A stretch of DNA of 51,208 nucleotides, taken from assembly GCA_946480465.1 (NCBI GenBank), contig CAMLJY010000046.1, positions 1 to 51,208 on the forward strand, written 5' to 3'. Source of the DNA: an uncultured Burkholderiales bacterium (GTDB lineage: Bacteria > Pseudomonadota > Gammaproteobacteria > Burkholderiales > Burkholderiaceae). The position numbers and the translations under genes were made by a program. This document shows, in pieces, positions 1 through 8,538 of the stretch; the first letter of the stretch is position 1; the number at the start of each line of letters is the position of its first letter. The notes under the pieces were generated by a model that worked only from the letters and a program-made list of their open reading frames with translations, was not told the origin of the DNA and searched no databases.

Positions 1-818
1 TGTCCGTCAAGGGCGGCCTGGGCGACCTGGACCTGAGCGTGGAGGCGCTGGCGCCGGTGCTGGAGCACCTGCACGAGCACCTTCAGGCCAAGCGCCATGC
101 GGTGCCGGCCGAGGGCGGCCTGCACACCGTGGTGATGGCGCCGGCGCTGGCCGGCATCCTGGCGCACGAGGCCATGGGCCACCCCTGCGAGGCGGACATC
201 GTGCTGGGCGGCGCGGTAACGGCCGATCTGCTCGGCCAGCGCGTCGGCAGCGAGCTGGTCACGATGATCGACTACGCGCACAGCGTGGACGGCCGGGAAG
301 CGATGGTGCCGGTCTACGTCGACGACGAAGGCACGCCCGCGCGCGACGCGGTGCTGATCGAGCGCGGCATCCTGAAGGGCTACATGAGCAGCCGCGAGAC
401 GGCGGCCCGCCTGGGGCTCGAGCCCAGTGGCAGCGCGCGCGCCTTCGGTCCGCACGACGAGCCGCTGGTGCGCATGCGCAACACCGCGATCCTGCCGGGC
501 CGCGACCGCTACGAGGACATGATCGCCGCCGTCGATTCGGGTTACCTGCTGCTGAAGACCGCCAACGGCCAGGCCGATTCGACGACGGAGTTCATGTTCG
601 GCATCACGCTGGCCTACGAGATCAGGAACGGCCGCGTCGGCCGCGCCATCCGCGACACCACGCTGTCGGGTTCGGCGATCAAGGTGCTGCAGAGCGTGGA
701 TGCGGTGTCCGACCAGATGCACTGGACCTGCGCCGGCTACTGCGGCAAGAAGCAGACGATGGTCGTCTCGATGGGCGGGCCGGCGCTGCGCGCGCGCGCC
801 CACCTGGGGGGACAGTGA
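1..818 (+). CDS. TldD-like metalloprotease subunit, 5' end outside the window
   Basis: The reading frame is open from the first bases, so the true start lies upstream; 271 residues of the C-terminal part are visible. It carries the HExxxH zinc motif as HEAMGH (bases 165-182), then the TldD-like segments DDEGTP, ILKGYM and GYCGKKQ; the cysteine of the last matches the third metal ligand of E. coli TldD (GVCGK). In known TldD/TldE complexes TldD holds the active zinc and cleaves unfolded or modified peptides inside a heterodimer. The C-terminus (GYCGKKQ, then SMGGPAL) differs from E. coli TldD, so this is probably a divergent paralogue rather than the housekeeping copy. Its stop overlaps the next start (TGATG), implying translational coupling with the TldE-like partner. 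Substrate unknown. Confidence 0.88.
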   Translation, partial: SVKGGLGDLDLSVEALAPVLEHLHEHLQAKRHAVPAEGGLHTVVMAPALAGILAHEAMGHPCEADIVLGGAVTADLLGQRVGSELVTMIDYAHSVDGREAMVPVYVDDEGTPARDAVLIERGILKGYMSSRETAARLGLEPSGSARAFGPHDEPLVRMRNTAILPGRDRYEDMIAAVDSGYLLLKTANGQADSTTEFMFGITLAYEIRNGRVGRAIRDTTLSGSAIKVLQSVDAVSDQMHWTCAGYCGKKQTMVVSMGGPALRARAHLGGQ

Positions 819-2107
819 TGATGGCGCGGGATCTGCTGCAAGACCGCGCCGAGCAGGCGCTGGAGCGCATGCGCGCCGCCGGCTTCGATGCCGCGCGTGC
901 CGAGGCCAGCGTGCAGGCCACGACCGAGTTGAACGTCGCCCACAACGAGCCCAGCCTGCTGCGCAGCACCGTGGTCGAGAAGCTGGCGCTGGCCGGCCTG
1001 GTCGACGGCCGCATGGCCACCACCGAACTGACCGACCTGGGCGAGGACGCCATCGCCGCCGCCGTCGGCGCGCTGCATGCCGATGCGCTGGCCGCGCCGC
1101 AGGACGAGGCCAACGTGATCTGCGTCGGCCAGGTGGCCGAGATCGCGCACGGCCCGCTCGAGGCGGACCAGGCGCTGATCGCCGGCAAGGTGGCGGAGCT
1201 GCTCGCCTTCCGCGCGCGCGAGGCGCCGGCGATGATGCTGGAGGAGGCGCTGATCGCGCACCAGCGGCTCGATGCGCGGCTGCTCAGCAGCGGCGGCAGC
1301 GCCATCGGCCGGCGCATCGGCAGCTACCAGCTGGCGCTGATGGGCACCGCGAAGGAAGGCACGCGGACCAGCTCCTTCAACTACACCCACGGCCGCGCCG
1401 CCGAACTGCACTCCCAGCCCATCGAACGTTATGCCGGCATCGACCAGGTGCTGCGCGACACCGTGCGCCAGGTGCACACCCAGCCACTGGCGGCCAAGTT
1501 CGTCGGCGACGTGGTGCTGACGCCGCTGGCCGCCGCCAGCCTCTTCGGCTGGCTGTTGGGCCAGGTGGCCGACATGCAACTGATCGCCGGCAGCTCGCTG
1601 TACCGCGAACGCGTGGGCCAGGCCATCGCGTCCCCGTTGCTGTCCTTGCACAGCCGCTTCGACGGGCCGGGCAACAGCGCCATGTCGGCCGACGGCTGCG
1701 TGGCCGCGCCGGTGGAACTGCTGCGCGCCGGCCAGTTGTCGTGCCTGACGCCCAGCCTCTACGCCAGCCGCAAGACCGGCCTGGCGCACGTGCCGGTGGC
1801 GGCCGAGGGCTGGGAGGCGCCGGCCGGCGACACGGCGCTGGCCGAGCTGGTGGGCGGCGTGCGCCACGGCGCGCTGGTGGGGCGCCTGTCGATGGGCAAC
1901 CCGGCGCCCAACGGCGACTTCTCCGGCGTCATCAAGAACAGCTTCCTGATCGAAGGCGGCAGCCCCGGGCCGGCGCTGCGCGAGACCATGATCAGCGGCA
2001 ACATCGCCCGCATGCTGCAGGACGTGCAGGCCGTCAGCCGCGAGCGCATCGACACCGCGGCCTGGTGCCTGCCGTGGCTGCGCATCGGCGGGCTGCATTT
2101 CAGCTGA
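818..2107 (+). CDS. TldE/PmbA-like protease partner
   Basis: A 429-residue protein of the TldD/PmbA family, close to the usual TldE length of about 450. It has no HExxxH motif, as expected for the TldE subunit, which lacks the zinc and shapes the substrate channel. Family-like segments include RTSSFNY near the middle, MSADGCVA, and a C-terminal stretch with GVIKNSFLIEGG and SGNI. The start chosen is ATG 818, one base into the upstream stop; ATG 821 and GTG 815 are also possible. Adjacency to a TldD-like gene indicates a dedicated heterodimer. In E. coli the two genes are unlinked and act in microcin B17 maturation and CcdA degradation; here no peptide substrate gene is recognisable nearby. 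Confidence 0.88.
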   Translation: MMARDLLQDRAEQALERMRAAGFDAARAEASVQATTELNVAHNEPSLLRSTVVEKLALAGLVDGRMATTELTDLGEDAIAAAVGALHADALAAPQDEANVICVGQVAEIAHGPLEADQALIAGKVAELLAFRAREAPAMMLEEALIAHQRLDARLLSSGGSAIGRRIGSYQLALMGTAKEGTRTSSFNYTHGRAAELHSQPIERYAGIDQVLRDTVRQVHTQPLAAKFVGDVVLTPLAAASLFGWLLGQVADMQLIAGSSLYRERVGQAIASPLLSLHSRFDGPGNSAMSADGCVAAPVELLRAGQLSCLTPSLYASRKTGLAHVPVAAEGWEAPAGDTALAELVGGVRHGALVGRLSMGNPAPNGDFSGVIKNSFLIEGGSPGPALRETMISGNIARMLQDVQAVSRERIDTAAWCLPWLRIGGLHFS

Positions 2108-2242
2108 GGTGCCGATGAACCGATCCGCGCCGGCGCGGGCCTGCAGTTCATGCCGCGGGTCGCGCATCTGGTCGCAGCGCGCGTGCACGGCCCGGCCGCG
2201 TGGGCCATGCTCGGGGCCCCCGCGTCATCCGCCTCCGCTGCC

Positions 2243-2998
2243 ATGAGCCCCTTCGTCCCCCGCCGCCGGCGGATCCTTCTCGGTGTGTCGGCCGTCGCCG
2301 CGGTGGGGGCGGCGCAGGCAGCCGACTGGTCCTTCTGGCGTGGCATGCACAAGGGCTCGGGCCGGGTGCTGAAGGAACAACGCCCGCTGGAGCCGGTGCA
2401 TGCGCTGCACCTGAGCGGCAGCACCAGGCTGGCACTGCGCCAGGCCGATCGCGACTTCATCGAGATCGAGACCGACGACAACCTGCTGGGCCTGATCGAA
2501 GCGCCCGTGAAAGGCGGCGTGCTGCGCATCCGCAGCGAGGGCTCGATCCGGCCGACGGCGCTGGCGATCACGCTGCACCTGCAGCGCCTGGAGTCGGTGG
2601 AGGCCGGTGGTTCGGCCGCCGTGCTGGGCGAAGCCTGGAGCGGGCGGCGGCTGAAGGTCCACCTGGGCGGCAGTGCGGTCGTGAAGCTGGCGCGGCTGGA
2701 CCTGCAGCAGCTGGACCTGGCGGCCGGCGGCAGCGCGGTCCTCAACCTGGCCGGCCGCTGCGCCCGGCTGGATGCGACGCTGGGCGGCTCGTCGGTGCTC
2801 AGCGCCAAGCACCTGCGCACCGCCGAAGCCAACCTGCGCGCGGCCGGCAGCGCCCAGGCGGTGGCCTGGGTCACCGAGCGGCTGGACGCCAAGGCCTCAG
2901 GCTCGGCCGGCGTGCGCTACTACGGCAGCCCGAAGGTGGACGCGCAGCGCTCCGGCAGCGCGGAGGTCACGGCGCTGGGGGGCGAGCCCGGGGCGTGA
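2243..2998 (+). CDS. secreted GIN-domain (DUF2807-type) protein
   Basis: A 251-residue protein with an N-terminal export signal (RRRR, then a hydrophobic run ending in AQA near residue 28). The rest has the GIN/DUF2807 pattern: repeated short beta-strand units carrying G-S-A motifs, seen as SGST, GGSAAV, GGSAVV, GGSAVL, GGSSVL, AAGSAQ, SGSAGV and SGSAEV. This spacing suggests a right-handed beta-helix or beta-sheet stack. Domain members are predicted surface or periplasmic proteins, often called auto-transporter adhesin heads; no enzyme activity is known. An in-frame ATG at 2150 would extend it by 31 residues, but ATG 2243 puts the signal peptide at the N-terminus. It follows tldE-like on the same strand and may be co-transcribed. 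Confidence 0.78.
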   Translation: MSPFVPRRRRILLGVSAVAAVGAAQAADWSFWRGMHKGSGRVLKEQRPLEPVHALHLSGSTRLALRQADRDFIEIETDDNLLGLIEAPVKGGVLRIRSEGSIRPTALAITLHLQRLESVEAGGSAAVLGEAWSGRRLKVHLGGSAVVKLARLDLQQLDLAAGGSAVLNLAGRCARLDATLGGSSVLSAKHLRTAEANLRAAGSAQAVAWVTERLDAKASGSAGVRYYGSPKVDAQRSGSAEVTALGGEPGA

Positions 2999-3045
2999 GC
3001 GCGGACGTCCCGGTGACTTCTCGCGGCTTCCCCGGCCGGTAGGCC

Positions 3046-4194
3046 CTAGACCAGCAGATCGAACGCCGCCTCCGCCACCACCTGCCCATTGATGCGCACG
3101 TCCACCTGGTGTTCGCCCGCGTGGTAGCGGCGGGTGGTCACCGGTTTGAGCGAATGGCGCTTGTCCAGCACGCGCTGCTCGCGCGGGCTCAGCTCGATCA
3201 CCCAGCCCTTGAAGACCTTGGGGCTGCGCGTGCCGTTGGCCTTGACGTGGTGCACCGCGTAGTCGATGGCCAGGCGCTGCGGCTGCGCGGCCGCAGAGCG
3301 CAGCCGCAGCTGCAGCCCCAGTTCGCCGCCGAGCATGACGCGCCGGGCCGACAGCGCCAGCGCCGCGCTGCCTTGCAGCTGCTGGCCCAGCCCCCACGCC
3401 GCGAGGATGCGTGCATCGCCCTGCTTGACCAGACCGCGGCTGGCGTGGCGCAGCAGCGCGCGGCGTGCCTCCCCGGCGCCCGGCAGGTGGGTGTGCAGCC
3501 AGTCGGCGACCAGGGCCGGATGGTCCTTCGCGATGTCGTTCAGGTGGTTGGCCACGCTGCGGCGCACGTAGGCGCTGGGATCGTCCTGCAGGCGCTCGAG
3601 CAGCGGCAGGGTGGGGGTCGGGTCGCGCACCAGCGCCTGCAAGCGCAGGCCCCAGGGCAGGCGGGGCCGGCTGCCCTCGCTGACCAGTCGCCGCACGTGC
3701 GCGCTCGGGTCGCCGGCCCATGCCGTGAGCGCCGCGAAGGCCAGTTCGGGGTGGCGAGCGATGAACGGCCGGATCGCGAACTCGGCGGTCGCGCGCTGCG
3801 TCATCGCGTGCAGCGCCTGCAGGCCGCGCGCCGGCGCGGCATCCAGGGTGATCAGCGTGGCGGCCTCGGCCAGCGGCCACACCGCCCAGCCGCCGAGCCC
3901 CGCGTCGCTGGTGCGCAGCAGCGCCAGGTCGTCGCCTTCACCGGGCGGGCCGAGGGCGGCTTCCATGACGGCGCATGCGGTGTCGGCATCGGCGGCCAGC
4001 GCGGCCACCAGCCCCGCGGCCAGCTGTCGGACGCGGTCCTTCAGTTCCAGCGCCGGCAAACCATCGAGCGCCACGCGTTCGAAAGCGCGGCGATCGAAGG
4101 CATCGGTGCGGCGCAGGCGCCGTGCGGCGCGCTGCAGGTGATCGGCCATCGCGCCCACGAGGGCCGCATCGATGGCGTTCTTGAACGGTTCCAT
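3046..4194 (-). CDS. AlkC-type DNA alkylation-repair glycosylase
   Basis: A 382-residue protein of the AlkC/AlkD HEAT-like-repeat family, which removes alkylated bases (3-methyladenine type) without base flipping. Helical repeats fill about residues 1-290; family-like segments are WAGDPSAHVRRLVSEGSRPR and LQDDPSAYVRRSVANHLNDI. The last 90 or so residues are predicted beta-rich (IDYAVHHVKANG to the end) and fit the Ig-like domain described for some AlkC proteins. The start at 4194 (MEPFKNAID) is preferred over MAAMEPF at 4203. The long upstream extension of the frame looks non-coding. It is divergent from riboflavin synthase and convergent with the GIN-domain gene, so it is probably a single-gene unit. 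Confidence 0.85.
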   Translation of the reverse strand: MEPFKNAIDAALVGAMADHLQRAARRLRRTDAFDRRAFERVALDGLPALELKDRVRQLAAGLVAALAADADTACAVMEAALGPPGEGDDLALLRTSDAGLGGWAVWPLAEAATLITLDAAPARGLQALHAMTQRATAEFAIRPFIARHPELAFAALTAWAGDPSAHVRRLVSEGSRPRLPWGLRLQALVRDPTPTLPLLERLQDDPSAYVRRSVANHLNDIAKDHPALVADWLHTHLPGAGEARRALLRHASRGLVKQGDARILAAWGLGQQLQGSAALALSARRVMLGGELGLQLRLRSAAAQPQRLAIDYAVHHVKANGTRSPKVFKGWVIELSPREQRVLDKRHSLKPVTTRRYHAGEHQVDVRINGQVVAEAAFDLLV

Positions 4195-4387
4195 GGCGGC
4201 CATGTTGCCAGTGGAGGTGCCCAAACCTGGCAGGAGGCCGTGGGCGCGCGATGCCGCACTGCAGGGAACGGCCGTTGCCCCGGCGCCATGGGGCCGTCCG
4301 GCCTTCTCAGGTCTTCCCCGGGGCAGCGGAAAACGCGCTGCTAAGCTCGAATCTGTCCCACTCTTCCGCCGCCCGGCCCCGTCTTCC

Positions 4388-5095
4388 ATGTTCACCGGCA
4401 TCGTTCAAGGCATCGCCCAGTTGGCGGCCATCACCGACCGCCCCGGGCTGCGCAGCTTCGAGCTGGCGTTCCCCGCCGGCTTCGACGATGGACTGGAGAT
4501 CGGCGCCAGCGTTGCCTGCGACGGCGTGTGCCTCACCGTCACCTCCCGTCCGGCCCCGGGGCGCGCCACCTTCGACGTGATGCAGCAGAGCCTGGGGCTG
4601 ACCACGCTGGGTGCGCTGCCGGTCGGCGGTCGGCTGAACGTGGAACGCGCGGCGAAGGACGGTGCCGAGATCGGCGGCCACCCCATCTCCGGCCACGTCG
4701 ACTGCCTCGGCCGCGTGCTGCAGCTGCGCCAGCCCGAGAACAACCACGTGCTGCGCATCGCAGTGCCCGAGTCGCACCGGCGCTACGTGTTCGCCAAGGG
4801 CTACCTCGCAGTCAACGGCGCCAGCCTGACGGTGGCCGAGGCCGACCGCCGCGAGGGCTGGTTCGAGGTCTGGCTGATCCCCGAGACGCTGCGCATGACC
4901 ACCTTCGCCGACAAGCAGGTCGGCGATGCGCTGAACCTGGAGATCGAGCGCGGCACGCAGGTCGTGGTGGACACCGTGCGCGATGCCCTGGACGAACGCC
5001 TGGGCCCGCTGCTGCCGGCGCTGGAGGCGCTGCTGCGCGAACGCGGCGAGTCGCTGGCCGATCTGGCCGCGCCGCTGAACCTGCCGCGGGGCTGA
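4388..5095 (+). CDS. ribE: riboflavin synthase
   Basis: A 235-residue enzyme that dismutates two 6,7-dimethyl-8-ribityllumazine molecules to riboflavin, the last step of the pathway; active as a trimer. It starts with the canonical MFTGIVQG. Both lumazine-binding barrels are visible: the first has GASVACDGVCLTV and IGGHPISGHVD, the second GYLAVNGASLTV and LIPETLRMTT. It follows E. coli riboflavin synthase closely up to the conserved VVDTV, then adds a tail of about 30 residues rich in Leu, Ala and Arg. No clear Shine-Dalgarno precedes ATG 4388, and no FMN-riboswitch signature is recognisable upstream. The other rib genes are not in the window. The next gene, a sensor kinase, begins 16 bases later. 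Confidence 0.95.
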   Translation: MFTGIVQGIAQLAAITDRPGLRSFELAFPAGFDDGLEIGASVACDGVCLTVTSRPAPGRATFDVMQQSLGLTTLGALPVGGRLNVERAAKDGAEIGGHPISGHVDCLGRVLQLRQPENNHVLRIAVPESHRRYVFAKGYLAVNGASLTVAEADRREGWFEVWLIPETLRMTTFADKQVGDALNLEIERGTQVVVDTVRDALDERLGPLLPALEALLRERGESLADLAAPLNLPRG

Positions 5096-5111
5096 CCGAA
5101 CGCGGGGTGCG

Positions 5112-7280
5112 ATGCCGAACCAGCCGCGCCCCGCCTCGCCTCGGCCGCTCGCCGGCCGTGCCGGGCCGGGCGCGGCCGCCCCGGCGTCGGCACCGGCCGC
5201 ACCCCCGGCCGCCGCAGCCCCTGGCCCGACCACCGGCCGCGGCGGTGCCGACCGGCTGCTCTTCGAGCGCAACCCGCTGCCGATGTGGGTGATCGACATC
5301 GAGAGCCGCCGCTTCCTGGCCGCGAACCAGGCCGCGGTGCGGGCCTACGGCTACAGCGAGGCCGAGTTCCGCGCGATGACGATCTTCGACATCCGGCCGC
5401 CGGAAGACCGCGTGCGCCTGGAGGCGTACCTGGGCAGCCGCCCCGCGGCCTCGGCGAGTCCGGCACCGACGATCTGGCGCCACCGGCGGCGCGACGGCGA
5501 GGTGTTCGACGCCGAGATCGTCGCCGACGACATCACCTTCGAGGGCCGCGCGGCGCGCCTGGTGATGGCGCGCGACGCCACGGCGCTGCGCCGCGCCGAG
5601 GCCGAGCTGCGCGCCAGCCGCGCGGCCGCACGCACCGAGTTGTTGACCATGGTGGCCAGCGGCGCGCCGCTGGCCACGGTGCTGGAGGCGCTGGTGCGCA
5701 TGTTGGAGGGCGAACTGCCCGGCGCCCGCTGCTGCCTGATGGGGCTGCGCGCGGGGCGCCTGCGCGTGCTGGCCGCGCCGTCGCTGCCGGGCTTCTTCAA
5801 CCAGGCGGCCGATGGGCTGGCCCCGGGGCCCTTGGCCGGCAGCTGCGGCCTCGCCGCGCACCTGGGCGCGCGGGTGGTTGCGGCGGACATCGGCACCGAC
5901 CCGGCCTGGATGGCCTATCGTCCATTGGCCGCGGCCGCCGGCGTGCAGGCCTGCTGGTCCGAGCCCATCGTCGGCCGTGCCGGCACGCTGCTGGGCACTT
6001 TCGGCGTCTACCACGACCACCCGCACCAGCCGGGCGAACCCGAGTTCGCGCTGGTGGCCGGCGCGGCGCAGCTGGCCGCCATCGTCATCGAACGCCGCCT
6101 GGCCGACGACGCGCTGCGCGAGTCGCAGAAGATGGAGTCGCTGGGCACGTTGGCCGGCGGCATCGCGCACGACTTCAACAACATCCTCGGCGCCATCCTC
6201 GGCAACCTGGACCTGCTGCGGCGCGAGCCGGGCATGCCGCCCGCCGCGGCTGCGCGGCTGGAGCAGATCAACCAGTCGGCGCAGCGGGCGCGGTCGCTGG
6301 TGCAGCAGATCCTGGCCTTCGGCCGGCGCCAGGCCCAGGCGCTGCGCGACCAGCCGTTGCGGCCGCTGGTCGAGGAATCGCTGGCGCTGCTGCGCGCTTC
6401 GCTGCCGGCCGGCGTGCAGCTGCGCGCGGTGCTGGCCGAGCAGCCGCTGCTCGTGCGCGCCGATGCCACGCAGGTGCAGCAGGTGCTGATGAACCTGTGC
6501 TCCAACGCCTGGCACGCGCTGCCGCCGGAAGGCGGCACGATCGAGGTCGGCTTCGATGCGCTGCCGAGCGAGGGTGCCGCGCGGCCCGGGACCGTGCAGC
6601 GGGCTGGATGCCCCGTGCACCTGTGGGTGCGCGACAGCGGCAGCGGCATGGACGACGCGACGCGGGCCCGCATCTTCGAGCCCTTCTTCACCACCAAGCC
6701 GGTGGGCCGCGGCACCGGCCTGGGGCTGGCCGTGGTGCACGGCATCGTCAGTGAACACGGCGGCTCGATCGCCGTCGACTCGGCCCCCGGGCGCGGATCC
6801 ACGTTCCACGTCTACCTGCCCTGCGGCGAGGAGGCGGCGGCGCGGGTTGGCCAGCCGCCTGCCGCGGCCGCCGGCGCGGCGGCGGCTCCGGCCGTGGCGC
6901 GGGCGCACATCCTGTGCGTGGACGATGACGACGTGATGCGCCTGGCCGAAGAGGGCGTGCTGCAAAGCCATGGGCACCTGGTGACGAGCTTCGCCCGCGG
7001 CGCCGATGCGCTGGAGGCCGTGCGCACCGCGCCGCAAGCCTTCGACCTGGTCGTGGCCGACTACAACATGCCCGGCCTGTCCGGCCTGGAACTGGCGCGT
7101 GCGCTGGCGGCCTTGCGGCCGGAGCTGCCGGTCATCATCAGCACCGGCTACGTCACCGACGAGCTGCGCACGCAGGCCGCGACGCTGGGCGTGCGCGAGC
7201 TGGTGCGCAAGGAGAACACGGTGGAAGAGCTGGGCGAGGCGGTGCGCCGGGTGCTGGCCGGGACCTTCCGCCCGGGCTGA
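5112..7280 (+). CDS. hybrid sensor histidine kinase (PAS-GAF-HisKA-HATPase-REC)
   Basis: A 722-residue signalling protein without membrane segments. After a Pro/Ala-rich leader (residues 1-45) come a PAS domain (about 48-160), a GAF domain (about 175-330), and a HisKA dimerisation helix with His353 in GGIAHDFNN. The ATPase domain (about 445-570) has N-box NLCSNAWHAL, DSGSGMD and the G-box GRGTGLGLA. A C-terminal receiver (about 598-718) has acidic residues in VDDDD, phospho-acceptor Asp650 in VVADYNMPG and conserved Lys700. The first half probably senses a soluble cytoplasmic signal. No response-regulator gene is adjacent, so it looks like an orphan kinase passing phosphate through its own receiver. 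It may be read through from ribE. The true start could lie downstream of 5112, since the first 45 residues are low complexity. Confidence 0.9.
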   Translation: MPNQPRPASPRPLAGRAGPGAAAPASAPAAPPAAAAPGPTTGRGGADRLLFERNPLPMWVIDIESRRFLAANQAAVRAYGYSEAEFRAMTIFDIRPPEDRVRLEAYLGSRPAASASPAPTIWRHRRRDGEVFDAEIVADDITFEGRAARLVMARDATALRRAEAELRASRAAARTELLTMVASGAPLATVLEALVRMLEGELPGARCCLMGLRAGRLRVLAAPSLPGFFNQAADGLAPGPLAGSCGLAAHLGARVVAADIGTDPAWMAYRPLAAAAGVQACWSEPIVGRAGTLLGTFGVYHDHPHQPGEPEFALVAGAAQLAAIVIERRLADDALRESQKMESLGTLAGGIAHDFNNILGAILGNLDLLRREPGMPPAAAARLEQINQSAQRARSLVQQILAFGRRQAQALRDQPLRPLVEESLALLRASLPAGVQLRAVLAEQPLLVRADATQVQQVLMNLCSNAWHALPPEGGTIEVGFDALPSEGAARPGTVQRAGCPVHLWVRDSGSGMDDATRARIFEPFFTTKPVGRGTGLGLAVVHGIVSEHGGSIAVDSAPGRGSTFHVYLPCGEEAAARVGQPPAAAAGAAAAPAVARAHILCVDDDDVMRLAEEGVLQSHGHLVTSFARGADALEAVRTAPQAFDLVVADYNMPGLSGLELARALAALRPELPVIISTGYVTDELRTQAATLGVRELVRKENTVEELGEAVRRVLAGTFRPG

Positions 7281-7373
7281 GCACCGGGGCCGCCATGCCC
7301 ATGCCCGGGTCAGCCCCGGAGCGAAGCTGCTTGCAGCGGGATGGGCGCGGCGGCTTACCCTGCCTTCGGGGAC

Positions 7374-8504
7374 CTACAGGCTCTGGCCGTTCAGCTTGAC
7401 CGAGGTCGCCTGCTGCGTGGTGCCGCTCAGCACGCCATTGACGCGCATTTCGATCTTCACCGGAATGCCCTTGCCGTCGATGACCCAGGTGGTCGTCACC
7501 GCGTTGGCGGCGCCGCTGACCCGGGTTTCGAACTTGCAGGCATCGAAGGTCTTCGCCGGGACGCTGACCTTTTCGCGGCCGATGAACCTGATCGTCTGCG
7601 TCATCGACGCCGTCATGGTGTTCGGCGTGCTCGGCAGGCCGGGGATGCCCGTCGTCGTGGTCGTCGTGGTGCTGGTGACCGACTGCGTCACGGACTCGCC
7701 GACGGCCAGACCGTATTGGCGATCGACCAACGGCGGCTCGTTCACCGAGCTGGTCGTGACCGTCACCGCCATGCCGTTGACGGAGGTGTGGATGACGCCA
7801 TCGCTGCCGTAGGCGGTGATCTCGGCGTCGCCGGTGCGCTTCTGATAGCTCCTGATGTCGCTGTCCGCCGGGGCGGCCATGCCGTGCGTGAACAGGGTGC
7901 CCGTCTGCTGGATCAGCGTCTCGATGGCCTCATGCCCTTCGAAGGCCTTCGGGCCGTTGACGGTCCAGACCTGTTTCAGCGTGCCGGTGGCGTCCCCGGA
8001 GTGCTGCATCGTGACCTCGATCTGCGTGCCGGTGGTGCCGAGCAAGCCCAGGTCGTAGCAACCGTTGCTGGCGCCGCCGTTGCCACCGGTGCCGGGATCG
8101 GACGGCACGATGAAGCTGCTGACCTGGCCGACGTGGACCGGCGTGTCGCCGAAGATGCCGCCCATCACGTAGATGCCGTCCATCGTGTAGCCCATGTTCG
8201 GCTTGACGACGACGCCGACGTAGGTGCCGGTGTCCGCGTAATAGCGGAAGCGGAAGGGGTCCAGCGTGGCCGTCGTCGGGTGGGACGGGAAGAGGGTGGG
8301 GAAGGTGGCCTCGGCAAAGTCCAGCAGCTGCTCGGCCGCCTGCTCCGGGCTGACCGTCTCGGCCACCTTCGCTTGCGCCGACAGCGCGCCGCGCAGTTGC
8401 GCGGCCGCGGCGGCCGGCGTGCTGGCAGTGGGGGCTGATTCGTCCCCGCCGCCGCAGCCGGCCAGAAGAATGAGTGCCGCCGCTCCCCAGGCGTGCTTGT
8501 TCAT
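7374..8504 (-). CDS. lipoprotein of unknown function, tandem paralogue 1
   Basis: A 376-residue protein with a lipoprotein signal (hydrophobic run ending LLAGC, lipidated Cys about residue 17) followed by an Ala-rich linker. Residues about 55-120 form a module, EQLLDFAEATFPTLFPSH through RFRYYADTGTYVGV to YVMGGIFG, that resembles a segment recurring in Burkholderiales extracytoplasmic proteins (from memory). The C-terminal two thirds has a Thr-rich stretch (TSTTTTTTTG) and ends in KLNGQSL. It is a clear paralogue of the gene at 8601-9752, and both probably form one unit transcribed leftward. Function not recognised. Confidence 0.8.
   Translation of the reverse strand: MNKHAWGAAALILLAGCGGGDESAPTASTPAAAAAQLRGALSAQAKVAETVSPEQAAEQLLDFAEATFPTLFPSHPTTATLDPFRFRYYADTGTYVGVVVKPNMGYTMDGIYVMGGIFGDTPVHVGQVSSFIVPSDPGTGGNGGASNGCYDLGLLGTTGTQIEVTMQHSGDATGTLKQVWTVNGPKAFEGHEAIETLIQQTGTLFTHGMAAPADSDIRSYQKRTGDAEITAYGSDGVIHTSVNGMAVTVTTSSVNEPPLVDRQYGLAVGESVTQSVTSTTTTTTTGIPGLPSTPNTMTASMTQTIRFIGREKVSVPAKTFDACKFETRVSGAANAVTTTWVIDGKGIPVKIEMRVNGVLSGTTQQATSVKLNGQSL
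8121..8352 (-). repeat. direct repeat copy 1 (lipoprotein module)
   Basis: A 232-base block inside the first lipoprotein gene that matches 9345-9576 in the second, with about 9 differences counted by eye (roughly 96 % identity). The near identity includes synonymous positions and is restricted to the N-terminal module, whereas the remaining coding sequence is much more diverged. Confidence 0.85.
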
Positions 8505-8538
8505 CGATGGACCCCGTTGTTGAAACGGCGCCGATCGT

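Noticed and set aside
737..2188. Long opposite-strand open frame (483 codons) over the TldE-like gene
   Set aside because: It is rich in Arg, Ala, Gln and His, shows no family motif and mirrors a clearly recognised gene; such frames are typical shadows in GC-rich DNA.
4204..4387. Possible FMN riboswitch in front of riboflavin synthase
   Set aside because: None of the conserved RFN-element helices or signature segments could be found; only ordinary GC-rich sequence is seen.
4812..7037. Opposite-strand frame of 741 codons over the histidine kinase
   Set aside because: The plus-strand kinase has all its catalytic motifs; the reverse frame has none and has a biased composition.
7281..7373. Terminator after the hybrid kinase
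   Set aside because: Only a loose CCGGGGC/GCCCCGG pairing with a long loop and no T-run; too weak to list.
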